A program made the position numbers and the translations under genes. A model generated the notes under the pieces. That model was not told the origin of the DNA. It searched no databases and saw nothing but the letters and a program-made list of their open reading frames with translations. A DNA stretch of 37,257 bases from an uncultured Collinsella sp. (GTDB taxonomy: Bacteria; Actinomycetota; Coriobacteriia; Coriobacteriales; Coriobacteriaceae), in assembly GCA_900546455.1 (NCBI GenBank), contig URCS01000018.1, forward strand, positions 1 through 37,257, given 5' to 3'. Shown here piece after piece: positions 7,399-14,255 of this stretch; positions within the stretch are counted from its first letter, which is position 1, and every line of letters begins with the position of its first letter.

Positions 7399-7431
7399 AA
7401 GCCACCGCAAGGAGAACTATTGTGGTGGTTT
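7399..7431. repeat. Hairpin element D of the CCACCGCAA family
   Basis: AAGCCACCGCAA (7399-7410) faces TTGTGGTGGTTT (7420-7431), giving a 12-bp stem with two mismatch or wobble positions and a 9-nt loop. It lies 10 nt beyond the stop codon of the SGNH hydrolase gene and mirrors element C on the other side of the three 57-nt units. Confidence 0.7.
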
Positions 7432-7440
7432 GGGGCCGTG

Positions 7441-8100
7441 CTACTCACCGAGCATCTCTTGGAGCTTGGCTGCCACGGCGTGACCCAGGCTCTCATGGCT
7501 TTCGGGCATCATATGCAGATAGTCGATATCGCCCGGCTCGGCAAAGTCGGCGGCATTCAAAAAGTCGCAGCCAAACTGCTCAGCCACATGCGCGTAGTAC
7601 TCACCAAAATGTTCCGAGGCTTCTACGGAATGCTCGTCAAAATCGGTCATATATACGTCGGCGATCTGCGGCTTAATCTTGATAGGCGCCATCAGCAGAA
7701 TGCGCGGACAAGGCGCAGCGTCGGTCCACGGAAACGCGCGGACGGCGCGAATCAGCGCCATGGCGCCACGGGCGATATCGGAAGCTGTCACGTTAAAGAC
7801 CGTCTTACAGTCGTTGGTGCCCAGCATGATCACAATGGCGTCCAGCGGCTTATGGGCCTCGAGCAGCATCGGAAGTGCGCGGATGCCGTTAAGATTGGTG
7901 TCCAGATGGCACATGTCGTCGCGTACCGTCGTGCGGCCGTTGAGGCCTTCTTCAATTACATGCCAGCCCTCGCCTAAGTCACGTTGGGCCACGCCGCACC
8001 AGCGCACATCCTGCGCATAGCGCACCGCGGTGCCGTCGCGCATGCCCGCCGGATCGTAACCATAGGTGTTGCTGTCGCCAAAGCATAGAGCGTTTTTCAT
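7441..8100 (-). CDS. SGNH/GDSL family hydrolase
   Basis: A 219-residue serine hydrolase of the SGNH (GDSL) fold, acting on esters or acetyl groups. Block I with the nucleophile is CFGDSNTYGYDP at residues 6-17 (Ser10), block II Gly lies in EEGLNGRTT near 51, block III is MLGTNDCK near 92, and block V with the catalytic Asp and His is DYLHMMPESHESLG near residue 193. There is no signal peptide, so it is probably cytoplasmic. It resembles small arylesterase/acyl-CoA thioesterase-like SGNH enzymes. The substrate cannot be read from the sequence. The ATG at 8100 has GAGGGG 7 nt upstream. It lies downstream of the PARG-like gene on the same strand, separated by a strong terminator. Confidence 0.9.
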   Translation of the reverse strand: MKNALCFGDSNTYGYDPAGMRDGTAVRYAQDVRWCGVAQRDLGEGWHVIEEGLNGRTTVRDDMCHLDTNLNGIRALPMLLEAHKPLDAIVIMLGTNDCKTVFNVTASDIARGAMALIRAVRAFPWTDAAPCPRILLMAPIKIKPQIADVYMTDFDEHSVEASEHFGEYYAHVAEQFGCDFLNAADFAEPGDIDYLHMMPESHESLGHAVAAKLQEMLGE

Positions 8101-8119
8101 CGTAAGCCCCTCGCTCAGT

Positions 8120-8153
8120 AAAAAGCCGACGGAAGCAGCCTCTCCCGCCGGCT
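8120..8153 (-). terminator. Rho-independent terminator after the PARG-like gene
   Basis: Read on the minus strand, AGCCGGCGG (8153-8145) pairs with CCGTCGGCT (8132-8124) as a 9-bp stem with one G-U pair, followed by five T residues (8124-8120). It ends transcription of the gene stopping at 8179. Confidence 0.8.
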
Positions 8154-8178
8154 CGACCTATCTGTCAGCACGTACCGA

Positions 8179-9294
8179 TTACAGGTACTTGCGCCAATCG
8201 TCCTCGTCCTCATCATCCTCGGTAGCAGCCTGGGCCTGCTCGGCGGCGCGAGCTGCCGCAGCGCGAGCGGCAACCTGGGCATAGGACTCCTCGTTGCGCT
8301 CGGGGAAGTTTGCCAGCACGCGCTCGAACTTGGCAAAATCCTCATCCCAGCGCGTAGAAGGCACGGCAAAGAAGACTTGCTTGACCTTAAAGTCGCCCGA
8401 CGCGAGCTCCTTGCGGAAGAGCTCGGCCACGGCCTCTGCGTCAAAGCCGTTGTTGTCGCAGCCCCAAGCGCCCAGCACGAGCTTCTCGCGACCTAGCTCG
8501 TCGCAGATGGCAAGCACAAAGCGAATGCGGTCGCGCAGGGCGTCCAGCAGAGCATCGTCGCTCACGCGATACTCCTGGCGGGCGCGCTTAACGTTGGGCG
8601 CGGCGGCCACGATCACGTCGGCGTATGCATGCACGTGGTTGCGGTCGAAGCGCACCGCAGGCACCACCAGCGCACGGTTGCGGTAAAGCTCGCAGTTGAT
8701 GTTGCGGCGACGGTTCTCGCCGTACCATTTGCGCTGCTTATCGAGAACGTTGTACAGATACGAATCGGCGCACAGCGTGGCCTCCTGGCCCAGATAGCCC
8801 TGGATGTAGCCACCGCCCGGGTTGGTGAACGAGGCAAAGGCGAGCACGGCCATGTCGCAGAACTGCGCATAGCCACGACCGTTGTCCAGGATGGCCTGCG
8901 TGGTGGAGGCATCGAGCACGGTGACCTCAGGCAGAACCGGAGCGGGCTCCTCAGCAGGCGCGGACTCAGCTTCGGCGATTTCCTCGGCAGGCTCCTCGAC
9001 GGGCTCGAGCGCTGCCTCGACCTCGGCAGCCTCCGCGCCCTCGACGTCCTCGGCAACCTGTTCTTCGGTGGCCACAGCACTCTGAACCTTGGCCTTCATC
9101 GCCGAGACAAAGCCGGCAGGCATACCGTCAAACTCGCGAACACCGGCAAGCGAACGCTCGATATCCTTGGCGCACGCTTCGGACACAGTTGCCACGTGAC
9201 GCTCGGCGGCCTTGGCACGGGCCTCGCGCTTGGGATTGGGCTGACCCGCTCGGTTGGACCTGCGGTTACGGTTCCTGTTGTCGACGTCTGCCAT
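8179..9294 (-). CDS. PARG-like macrodomain protein (TIGR02452/DUF2263 type)
   Basis: A 371-residue protein whose core (about 125-340) matches bacterial-type poly(ADP-ribose) glycohydrolase-like proteins of the TIGR02452 family, which remove ADP-ribose. Visible are FCDMAVLAFASFTNPGGGYI at 145-164, GQEATLCADSYLY at 169-181 and LVLGAWGCDNNGFD at 272-285. The family signature is GGG followed by 6-8 residues and QEE. Here it reads GGG(160-162)-7-QEA, so the second Glu, which I recall as catalytic in Thermomonospora PARG, is Ala172. The N-terminus (1-60) is basic and matches the DUF2263 lead-in. It is followed by an Ala/Glu/Pro-rich acidic linker at about 75-125, and the C-terminus ends in an acidic tail (DDEDEDDW). 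The ATG at 9294 has AAAGGTGA upstream. Fold assignment is good; loss of hydrolase activity is inferred and it may instead be an ADP-ribose binder. Confidence 0.85.
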   Translation of the reverse strand: MADVDNRNRNRRSNRAGQPNPKREARAKAAERHVATVSEACAKDIERSLAGVREFDGMPAGFVSAMKAKVQSAVATEEQVAEDVEGAEAAEVEAALEPVEEPAEEIAEAESAPAEEPAPVLPEVTVLDASTTQAILDNGRGYAQFCDMAVLAFASFTNPGGGYIQGYLGQEATLCADSYLYNVLDKQRKWYGENRRRNINCELYRNRALVVPAVRFDRNHVHAYADVIVAAAPNVKRARQEYRVSDDALLDALRDRIRFVLAICDELGREKLVLGAWGCDNNGFDAEAVAELFRKELASGDFKVKQVFFAVPSTRWDEDFAKFERVLANFPERNEESYAQVAARAAAARAAEQAQAATEDDEDEDDWRKYL

Positions 9295-9360
9295 AAGTGG
9301 TCACCTTTCTCGGTCTCTGCCGCTATCGGCTTTTCCCATCCATGATACCCCGCCGCGTAC

Positions 9361-9387
9361 AAAAAAGACGGCCCCGAAGGACCGCCT
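9361..9387 (-). terminator. Rho-independent terminator after the Bax-inhibitor family gene
   Basis: On the minus strand a 9-bp stem (9387-9379 with 9374-9366) closes a TTCG tetraloop and is followed by a run of six T (9366-9361). It lies 45 nt beyond the stop at 9433. Confidence 0.88.
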
Positions 9388-9432
9388 TTCGCATCGATTT
9401 GCACGCACGGCAAGCACCGCCGCAATTCGCCA

Positions 9433-10128
9433 CTAGTCGCGACGGCCGAGGATGTTCAGAATGCGCAGGAACACGTTGATAATATCCACGAACAGGTTAG
9501 AGGCCATAAGCACGGCGTTGGGCAGCGTAGGCGGCACCGTCGTGGCAACATAGGTGTCGTAGCCAATAAAGCCGGCGAACACCACGATCACGATCAGGTC
9601 GGTGATGGTCTGTGAGACGCCCATGAACATCAGCACGATCTCAACCAGAATAGTAGCGAGCAGAATGCCAAAACCGATGCCATATACGCGCTGGAAAAAC
9701 TTGGGGAACGTCACGCCAAGCGCGCCAAAGACAAAGGTGATGGCGGCCGTGGCGATAAAGGCAGTGTTGATGGTGGGCAGGTCGTAGTTGGCAAGGCCAA
9801 ACGACGCGGTCAGGCCAAAGGTGCTCGCAAAGATTACGTAGCCCACAAGGGACAGGCCCACGGACTGCTTGCTGGCGGCGGCCGACATCATGACCATGCC
9901 GACGATGGTCAAAATAAATGAGCCAAAGACCAGCGGCAAAGCGGCGCCGCTCATCATCATGCGCGCAAACGACATGGTGCTCGTAAAGTAAGCACCGACG
10001 CCCATGGCGCAAAAGCCCAAAAAGATCAGGGCAGACATGGCAAGATTATACGCACGCGGCGACATCTCCTTGGCACGGCTTGCGCCGGTTTCGATGGGGC
10101 CGTTCTGATAGCCCTGAATATCGTTCAT
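9433..10128 (-). CDS. Bax inhibitor-1/YccA family membrane protein
   Basis: A 231-residue integral membrane protein of the BI-1 (UPF0005/YccA, YbhL) family with about seven hydrophobic segments, starting near residue 27 (YNLAMSALIFLGFCAMGVGAY) and ending near 210. The family C-terminal part is present: VVFAGFIGYDTY near 183-194 and the acidic/hydrophobic tail FVDIINVFLRILNILGRRD, where BI-1 proteins place the aspartates linked to a pH-sensitive calcium leak. Bacterial members such as YetJ act as calcium channels; the role in this organism is unknown. The ATG at 10128 has AAAGGA 8 nt upstream. It is monocistronic, with its own terminator and a possible TACAAT -10 upstream. Confidence 0.93.
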   Translation of the reverse strand: MNDIQGYQNGPIETGASRAKEMSPRAYNLAMSALIFLGFCAMGVGAYFTSTMSFARMMMSGAALPLVFGSFILTIVGMVMMSAAASKQSVGLSLVGYVIFASTFGLTASFGLANYDLPTINTAFIATAAITFVFGALGVTFPKFFQRVYGIGFGILLATILVEIVLMFMGVSQTITDLIVIVVFAGFIGYDTYVATTVPPTLPNAVLMASNLFVDIINVFLRILNILGRRD

Positions 10129-10167
10129 AATTTCGTCCTTTCAAAAGCGCCGCGACAGCGCAGTAGC

Positions 10168-10190
10168 TGACAAGATTCCTGTCATTGTAC
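10168..10190 (-). promoter_or_regulatory. Candidate -10 and palindrome upstream of the Bax-inhibitor family gene
   Basis: TACAAT (minus strand, 10190-10185) is followed directly by the imperfect palindrome TGACAGGAATCTTGTCA (10184-10168), which would cover the start of transcription. No clear -35 is seen. It may be an operator. Confidence 0.35.
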
Positions 10191-10207
10191 CCGAATGCCG
10201 TACGTCC

Positions 10208-10546
10208 TTACCTACGGCGCTCGCCCTCAAGCGTACGATCAAAGGCCCAGACCCACCAACGCATCACGTGTGCCTGCGAGCCGTCTGCCCGCTCGCGCGT
10301 CTGGTCCTCCAGATACAACTCGGTCGCGTGCCCGCCAAAACGCACCTTATATGTTGCCGTACGGATGCCGTGGACCATCAGGCCAAACCCGGTGGTCGAG
10401 ATAATTTCGTCGATCGTAAAACAACGGCCGTCGACCCAGCAGACGGTGACCGGCACGACCTGTCCGCCCGCGAGGATGCGGGCCACGACGTCCACATACT
10501 GCTTGTGCACGCGCCGAGTTTTGCCGTCTGTCTGTCGATATTCCAT
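10208..10546 (-). CDS. Small conserved-looking protein of unknown function
   Basis: A 112-residue basic soluble protein that I cannot place in a named family. The sequence has clear protein-like order: a basic N-terminus (MEYRQTDGKTRRVHKQY), strands VVPVTVCWVDGRCFTIDEI near 34-52, a YKVRFGGHATELYLEDQ stretch near 70, and a Trp-rich end (RWWVWAF). This looks like a small beta-barrel. The start is uncertain. ATG at 10546 has AGGAGG ending only 1 nt upstream, too close for normal use. A TTTACA-18-GATAAT promoter places transcription start at that ATG, so leaderless initiation is possible. The next upstream ATG (10567) lacks a ribosome site, and the frame's longest start (10633) adds non-protein-like sequence. 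Confidence 0.6.
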   Translation of the reverse strand: MEYRQTDGKTRRVHKQYVDVVARILAGGQVVPVTVCWVDGRCFTIDEIISTTGFGLMVHGIRTATYKVRFGGHATELYLEDQTRERADGSQAHVMRWWVWAFDRTLEGERRR

Positions 10547-10553
10547 GCCTCCT

Positions 10554-10583
10554 ATTATCGAACGCATGTTTGCATGCTGTAAA
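10554..10583 (-). promoter_or_regulatory. Candidate promoter with internal palindrome for the gene at 10208-10546
   Basis: On the minus strand TTTACA (10583-10578) is separated by 18 bp from GATAAT (10559-10554). The spacer carries the palindrome GCATG-CAAA-CATGC, which could be an operator. The predicted transcription start falls on the A of the ATG at 10546. Confidence 0.5.
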
Positions 10584-10796
10584 GCGAACAGACTGTGGTT
10601 TTGGAGTGTCGTAGCAATCGCACGTGTCCGCATGGCGTGTTAGCAAAAAGAACACCCGCGGTCAACAGGGCTAATATTCAATTTTAGTGCCAAAAAGTTC
10701 ACTTCTCCCATCAGAACTCGGTAAAGAGACCCGCAGGAGGTGATACGATTTATCATGTTTTTGTAACGTGTCTGCAAACTTCGAGAAAGCCCATAT

Positions 10797-11846
10797 ATGG
10801 ACGTAACGTTCTCAACCTTCCTCGGCCAAATTGTGTCGAACCCAGTCCTTGCCGTCACCGTGATCCTCGCGTTGGGCGCCATCTTCGTCAATGGATGGAC
10901 CGACGCGCCCAACGCCATCGCGACCTGCGTCACTACGCGTTGCATGCCCGCCCGCGCCGCCATTCTCATGAGCGCCGCATTCAACTTCCTCGGCGTGCTC
11001 ATCATGACGCACTTTAACGCGAGCGTCGCCAACACCATCTCACATATCGTCGACTTTGGCGGAAACAGCACCATGGCGCTCGCCTGCCTATGCGCGGCGC
11101 TGTTCTCCATCGTCGTCTACGGCGCCACAGCGTCGCGTTTTGGCATCCCCACCTCGCAAAGCCACAGCCTTATCGCCGGCCTGACCGGTGCCGCCATCGC
11201 CCTCGGCGGTGCGAGCAGCGTCAACGTCCACGAGTGGATGAAGGTCATCTACGGCCTGGCGCTCTCCATAGGCCTGGGCTTTGTCATGGGCTGGGTCCTG
11301 TGCAAGCTCGTCTCGATTCTTTTCGCCGCCGCCAACAGGCGACGTGCCAATGTCTTCTTTAAATACGCTCAGATCGCGAGCGCCGCGGCCATGAGCTTTA
11401 TGCACGGCGCGCAGGATGGACAGAAGTTCATCGGCGTGCTCTTTTTAGGCGTGGCCTTTGCCAGCGGCCAGACGAGCGTCGGCGATGCAGGCATCCCCAT
11501 CTGGATTATGCTGCTGTGCTCGGCCACTATGGGCATCGGCACCAGCGTGGGCGGCGAGCGCATCATCAAGTCCGTCGGCCAGAGCATGGTCAAGCTCGAA
11601 AAGTACCAGGGCTTCTCCGCCGACCTGGCGGGCGCCGCGAACCTGCTGCTTGCCACCCTTACCGGCATCCCCGTGTCCTCCACACACATCAAGACCTGCG
11701 CCATCATGGGCGTCGGTGCCGTCAAGCGCCTCTCGGCCATCAACTTCGGCGTCGTCAAGGACATGATGTTCACCTGGTTCTTCACCTTCCCTGCCTGCGG
11801 ACTCATCAGCTTTGTCATGGCCAAGCTGTTCATGATGTTCCTCTAA
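10797..11846 (+). CDS. pit: Inorganic phosphate transporter, PiT family
   Basis: A 349-residue membrane permease of the PiT family, which moves metal-phosphate or phosphate with a cation gradient. Both inverted-repeat halves are visible: NGWTDAPNAIATCVTTRCM near residue 32-50 and the second copy MSFMHGAQDGQKFIG near 199-213. PTSQSHSLIAGLTGA near 118 and PVSSTHIKTCAIMGVG near 295 are the paired family motifs. About 10 hydrophobic segments are present. The ATG at 10797 has a moderate GAGAAAG ribosome site. An unusually perfect AGGAGGTGAT lies earlier at 10735-10744, followed by a 3-codon frame at 10755. The DUF47 gene follows after 67 nt, a common PiT pairing. Confidence 0.94.
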   Translation: MDVTFSTFLGQIVSNPVLAVTVILALGAIFVNGWTDAPNAIATCVTTRCMPARAAILMSAAFNFLGVLIMTHFNASVANTISHIVDFGGNSTMALACLCAALFSIVVYGATASRFGIPTSQSHSLIAGLTGAAIALGGASSVNVHEWMKVIYGLALSIGLGFVMGWVLCKLVSILFAAANRRRANVFFKYAQIASAAAMSFMHGAQDGQKFIGVLFLGVAFASGQTSVGDAGIPIWIMLLCSATMGIGTSVGGERIIKSVGQSMVKLEKYQGFSADLAGAANLLLATLTGIPVSSTHIKTCAIMGVGAVKRLSAINFGVVKDMMFTWFFTFPACGLISFVMAKLFMMFL

Positions 11847-11913
11847 TCAAACCGAACGTCCATCCGGACCGCAACACTTCGCCCACCCGTCTTCGCCTCG
11901 AAAGGACCCACCC

Positions 11914-12537
11914 ATGGCAAAGAAACCCGATTCGTTCTACTTTGACAACTACGTCGCTTGCGCCGACCTCGCCGTCCAGGCCGCAGAGCTGCTCACCAAG
12001 ATTTTTGAGAACTTCGATCCCGCGCAGATTCACGACATGCTCAATAAGATGCATGCGATTGAGCATGCGGCAGACAAGAAGCACCACGAGCTCGAAGACG
12101 CCCTGCTCACCGCCTTTATCACCCCGCTCGAGCGCGAGGATCTGGATCTGATGAGCTGCGCGCTCGACACCGTGCTCGACCGCATCGAGGGCGTCGTGCA
12201 GCGCGTCTACTTCACCAACATCCAGAGCATCCATCCCGACGCCATCGTCATCGCCCACAAGGTGACTGACGCCTGCCGCGCCATGAAAGACCTGATGGTC
12301 GAGCTGCCCAACTACCGCAAGTCCAAGACCCTGCGCGAACTCGTCATCCAGATCAACACCATCGAATCCGAGGCCGACGAGCTCTACATCAACGCCATGC
12401 GCAACCTGCACGTCAATGGCAAGGATCCGCTTGAGGTCATCGCTTGGCGTGACGTGTACGCCTTCTTGGAGTACTGCGCCGACTGCTGCGAGAATGTGGC
12501 CGATGTTGTGGATTCGATTGTCATGAAGAACAGTTAA
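11914..12537 (+). CDS. DUF47 family PhoU-like protein, partner of Pit
   Basis: A 207-residue all-helical protein of the DUF47 (PhoU-like, TIGR00153) family. Such genes often sit next to pit genes and are thought to regulate low-affinity phosphate uptake. Supporting stretches are MHAIEHAADKKHHELEDALLTAFITPLEREDLDLMS near 46-80, containing the His/Glu/Asp-rich metal-binding-like E-H-x-A-D-x-x-x-H pattern, and INTIESEADELY near 148, which is the symmetric second bundle copy. CADCCENVADVVDSIVMK closes the protein. The ATG at 11914 has GAAAGGA 7 nt upstream. It is almost certainly cotranscribed with pit. It differs from the full-length phoU at 16199-17056. Confidence 0.9.
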   Translation: MAKKPDSFYFDNYVACADLAVQAAELLTKIFENFDPAQIHDMLNKMHAIEHAADKKHHELEDALLTAFITPLEREDLDLMSCALDTVLDRIEGVVQRVYFTNIQSIHPDAIVIAHKVTDACRAMKDLMVELPNYRKSKTLRELVIQINTIESEADELYINAMRNLHVNGKDPLEVIAWRDVYAFLEYCADCCENVADVVDSIVMKNS

Positions 12538-12542
12538 TTGGG

Positions 12543-12651
12543 GGTACGTATCCCACCGGTCGCGGGCCCGACCACTAATACCTTTTTCACTCCGGCTGCA
12601 AGCAGAGTCGTTCAAAAGGTATTAGTGGTCGGGCCCGCTCCCTTACGTACC
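12543..12651. repeat. Large nested hairpin with perfect 25-bp arms
   Basis: The inner arms 12562-12586 and 12614-12638 are perfect reverse complements over 25 bp (GCGGGCCCGACC at the outer end, TACCTTTT at the inner end) around a 27-nt loop. An outer pair GGTACGTA (12543-12550) and TACGTACC (12644-12651) extends the structure to about 109 nt. It begins 5 nt after the DUF47 stop. There is no T-run after it, so it does not look like a standard terminator. Confidence 0.9.
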
Positions 12652-12822
12652 ACCATTGGGAACTTTGGCTGAGGGATTGAGCGTGGTGGGGCCTTTGCTG
12701 TGATGGCCCTTGATTGCTCGGGGTTTTACTTTGGTATTCGATGAGCGATTGGCTGATTGCTGCTTTGGGTACTGTTTGGGTTACTTTGGGTTTGTTTGAT
12801 TTTTAATTGTTGGAGGGCTTGT

Positions 12823-13353
12823 ATGTCTTATTTGGATCTGGCTCGGGGTCGGTATTCTTGTCGTGAATTTGAGGCTCGGGCTGTGGAGCAGGCTGTGGTG
12901 GATGCCATTGTTGAGGCTGGACGCATTGCTCCTTCTGCTTGTAATAACCATCCAGCCCGTGTGATGGTGTTGGATACGCCTGAGCTTCTGGAGAAGGCAG
13001 CTGCTTGTCAGCCTCGGTTTGCTCGTGATGGGTCTATCTTTGGCGCTCCGCTTATCTTCCTTATTTGCAGCGTTACCGATGATGCCTGGGTGCGCCCGTA
13101 TGATCAGATGAACTCGAGTGCCATCGATACTTCGATCGTCTGCGATCAGATGATGATGGAGGCCACCGAGCAGGGCCTGGGAACGTGCTGGGTAGGCCAT
13201 TTTAAGCCTGAGGTGGCGCAGGAGCAGTTCAATCTGCCCAAGGGCGTCTATCCCTATCACATGCTCGTCTGTGGATATCCTGCCGACCACATCGCCGATC
13301 CCGAGCATCGCGAGGCCCGTACCATTCCCCTCTCCGACTTCCTCCTCAAGTAG
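12823..13353 (+). CDS. Nitroreductase family protein
   Basis: A 176-residue FMN-dependent oxidoreductase of the nitroreductase superfamily, probably a dimeric soluble enzyme using NAD(P)H. The N-terminal FMN phosphate-binding motif is RGRYSCREFE at residues 8-17, followed by AGRIAPSACNNHPARVMVL near 32, the central DTSIVCDQMMMEATEQGLGTCWVG segment near 101-124 (FMN ring contact), and LVCGYPAD near 148. The substrate is unknown. The ATG at 12823 has GGAGGG 5 nt upstream. The first 50 or so codons are mostly T- or G-ending (GCT, CGG, GTG, TCT, TTG), while the second half uses the C-ending codons of its neighbours. This matches a G/T-rich stretch that begins upstream. A strong terminator follows. 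Confidence 0.92.
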   Translation: MSYLDLARGRYSCREFEARAVEQAVVDAIVEAGRIAPSACNNHPARVMVLDTPELLEKAAACQPRFARDGSIFGAPLIFLICSVTDDAWVRPYDQMNSSAIDTSIVCDQMMMEATEQGLGTCWVGHFKPEVAQEQFNLPKGVYPYHMLVCGYPADHIADPEHREARTIPLSDFLLK

Positions 13354-13379
13354 GTTTTGGGACATGCCTTAAAACCTAC
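13350..13379. repeat. Inverted repeat overlapping the nitroreductase stop codon
   Basis: GTAGGTTTT (13350-13358) is an exact inverted copy of AAAACCTAC (13371-13379) around a 12-nt loop. It includes the TAG stop and lies 21 nt before the main terminator. Confidence 0.6.
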
Positions 13380-13400
13380 CCTTGACCGCTCACCCGTTCG

Positions 13401-13438
13401 CCGAGTTCTGCGCCATTATGTGCAGGGCTCGGTTTTTT
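13401..13438 (+). terminator. Rho-independent terminator after the nitroreductase gene
   Basis: CCGAGTTCTGC (13401-13411) pairs with GCAGGGCTCGG (13422-13432) as an 11-bp stem with two G-U pairs, followed directly by six T. Confidence 0.9.
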
Positions 13439-13463
13439 ATGTTACGCACTCCGGCACAGTCAT

Positions 13464-13493
13464 AAAAAAGGACCCGCAAGCTGCGGGTCCTTT
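13464..13493 (-). terminator. Rho-independent terminator after divIVA
   Basis: AAAGGACCCGCA and TGCGGGTCCTTT form a near-continuous stem (13467-13493). On the minus strand it is followed by a run of T (about 13469-13464). It ends the divIVA transcript 27 nt beyond its stop codon and stands back to back with the nitroreductase terminator. Confidence 0.9.
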
Positions 13494-13519
13494 CTAGGCA
13501 CTAAATTGTAGGCCGAATG

Positions 13520-14194
13520 TTAGTCCAGGTCGTCGGCAGCAAAGTTGTCGATCGGGGCGAAGGGATCGGCCACGGGGACAACCGGGTCAGCGACGGGCAG
13601 CGGCTCGGCGGGAACAGTCACTGCAGGAGAAGCGGCAGAACCGACCGGCGTGGAGGCCATCAGATCGGCCGGGAAGGAATTCTGGGCATCGTCCATGAAG
13701 TGCTGGATGAGCTTGAGATACTCTGCCTTGAACTCCTCACGGGAAGCCTTGAGACGATCGATCTCCTCGAGCTCGGCCTGCTTCTCGGTCAGAGCCTGGC
13801 GGATAACCTCGCGGGCCTTGGCGTCAGCCTCGTTGCGGATACGCTCAGCGTTCTCGTTGGCATCGTTGACGATGGTCTCAGCGGTCTGCTGGGCAGCGAT
13901 CAGGGCAGCGGAAATCTGGCGCTCCTGAGCGGAGAAGTCAGGGGCGGGAGCAGCCACGGGGGCGGCAGGAACGGCCTGGGCGGTGGCATCCTGAGCCTGG
14001 GCAAGCTGAGCCTGCGCATCGGCAAGCTGCTGCTCGGTAGCAGTCAGGCGACCCTTAAGGTCGACGATCTTAGCGAGCATAGCGTCAACCTCGGAGGACA
14101 GCGTCTCCAAGAAGACGTCGACCTCAGCAGGATCGTAGCCACGCTTGGCCTCAGAGAAAGTCTGAGCCTGGATGTCTGCAGGGGTAATAGCCAT
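13520..14194 (-). CDS. divIVA: DivIVA-domain protein
   Basis: A 224-residue DivIVA/Wag31-type protein that binds curved membrane at poles and septa and recruits cell wall or division factors. The N-terminal DivIVA motif is MAITPADIQAQTFSEAKRGY, continuing DPAEVDVFLETLSSEVDAM (1-39). A first coiled coil spans about 40-70, a proline/alanine linker about 74-86, a second long coiled coil about 90-170, and a Pro/Val/Ala-rich tail ends in DNFAADDLD. The ATG at 14194 has AAGGAG 7 nt upstream. It is the last gene of the minus-strand division block, after yggS-sepF-yggT, as in many Gram-positive bacteria. The usual intervening ylmH gene is absent. Confidence 0.93.
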   Translation of the reverse strand: MAITPADIQAQTFSEAKRGYDPAEVDVFLETLSSEVDAMLAKIVDLKGRLTATEQQLADAQAQLAQAQDATAQAVPAAPVAAPAPDFSAQERQISAALIAAQQTAETIVNDANENAERIRNEADAKAREVIRQALTEKQAELEEIDRLKASREEFKAEYLKLIQHFMDDAQNSFPADLMASTPVGSAASPAVTVPAEPLPVADPVVPVADPFAPIDNFAADDLD

Positions 14195-14255
14195 AACAAG
14201 TCTCCTTTTTCATCGCCTCGGCGCTACACGCCCGACGTAAGTTACTAAGTCAGTT

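Noticed and set aside
7107..7440. CRISPR array as explanation for the repeated units in this gap
   Set aside because: Only three units; arms are 15-nt inverted repeats rather than identical direct repeats with unique spacers, and no cas genes are nearby.
12562..12638. Intrinsic terminator for the DUF47 gene
   Set aside because: The 25-bp stem is followed by TCCCTTACG, not a T-run, so it is listed as a repeat instead.
12757..12822. Hydrophobic N-terminal extension (signal-like) of the nitroreductase frame
   Set aside because: The Leu/Trp/Val run comes from the G/T-rich stretch; GGAGGG lies within it, correctly spaced for the ATG at 12823, and nitroreductases are cytoplasmic.
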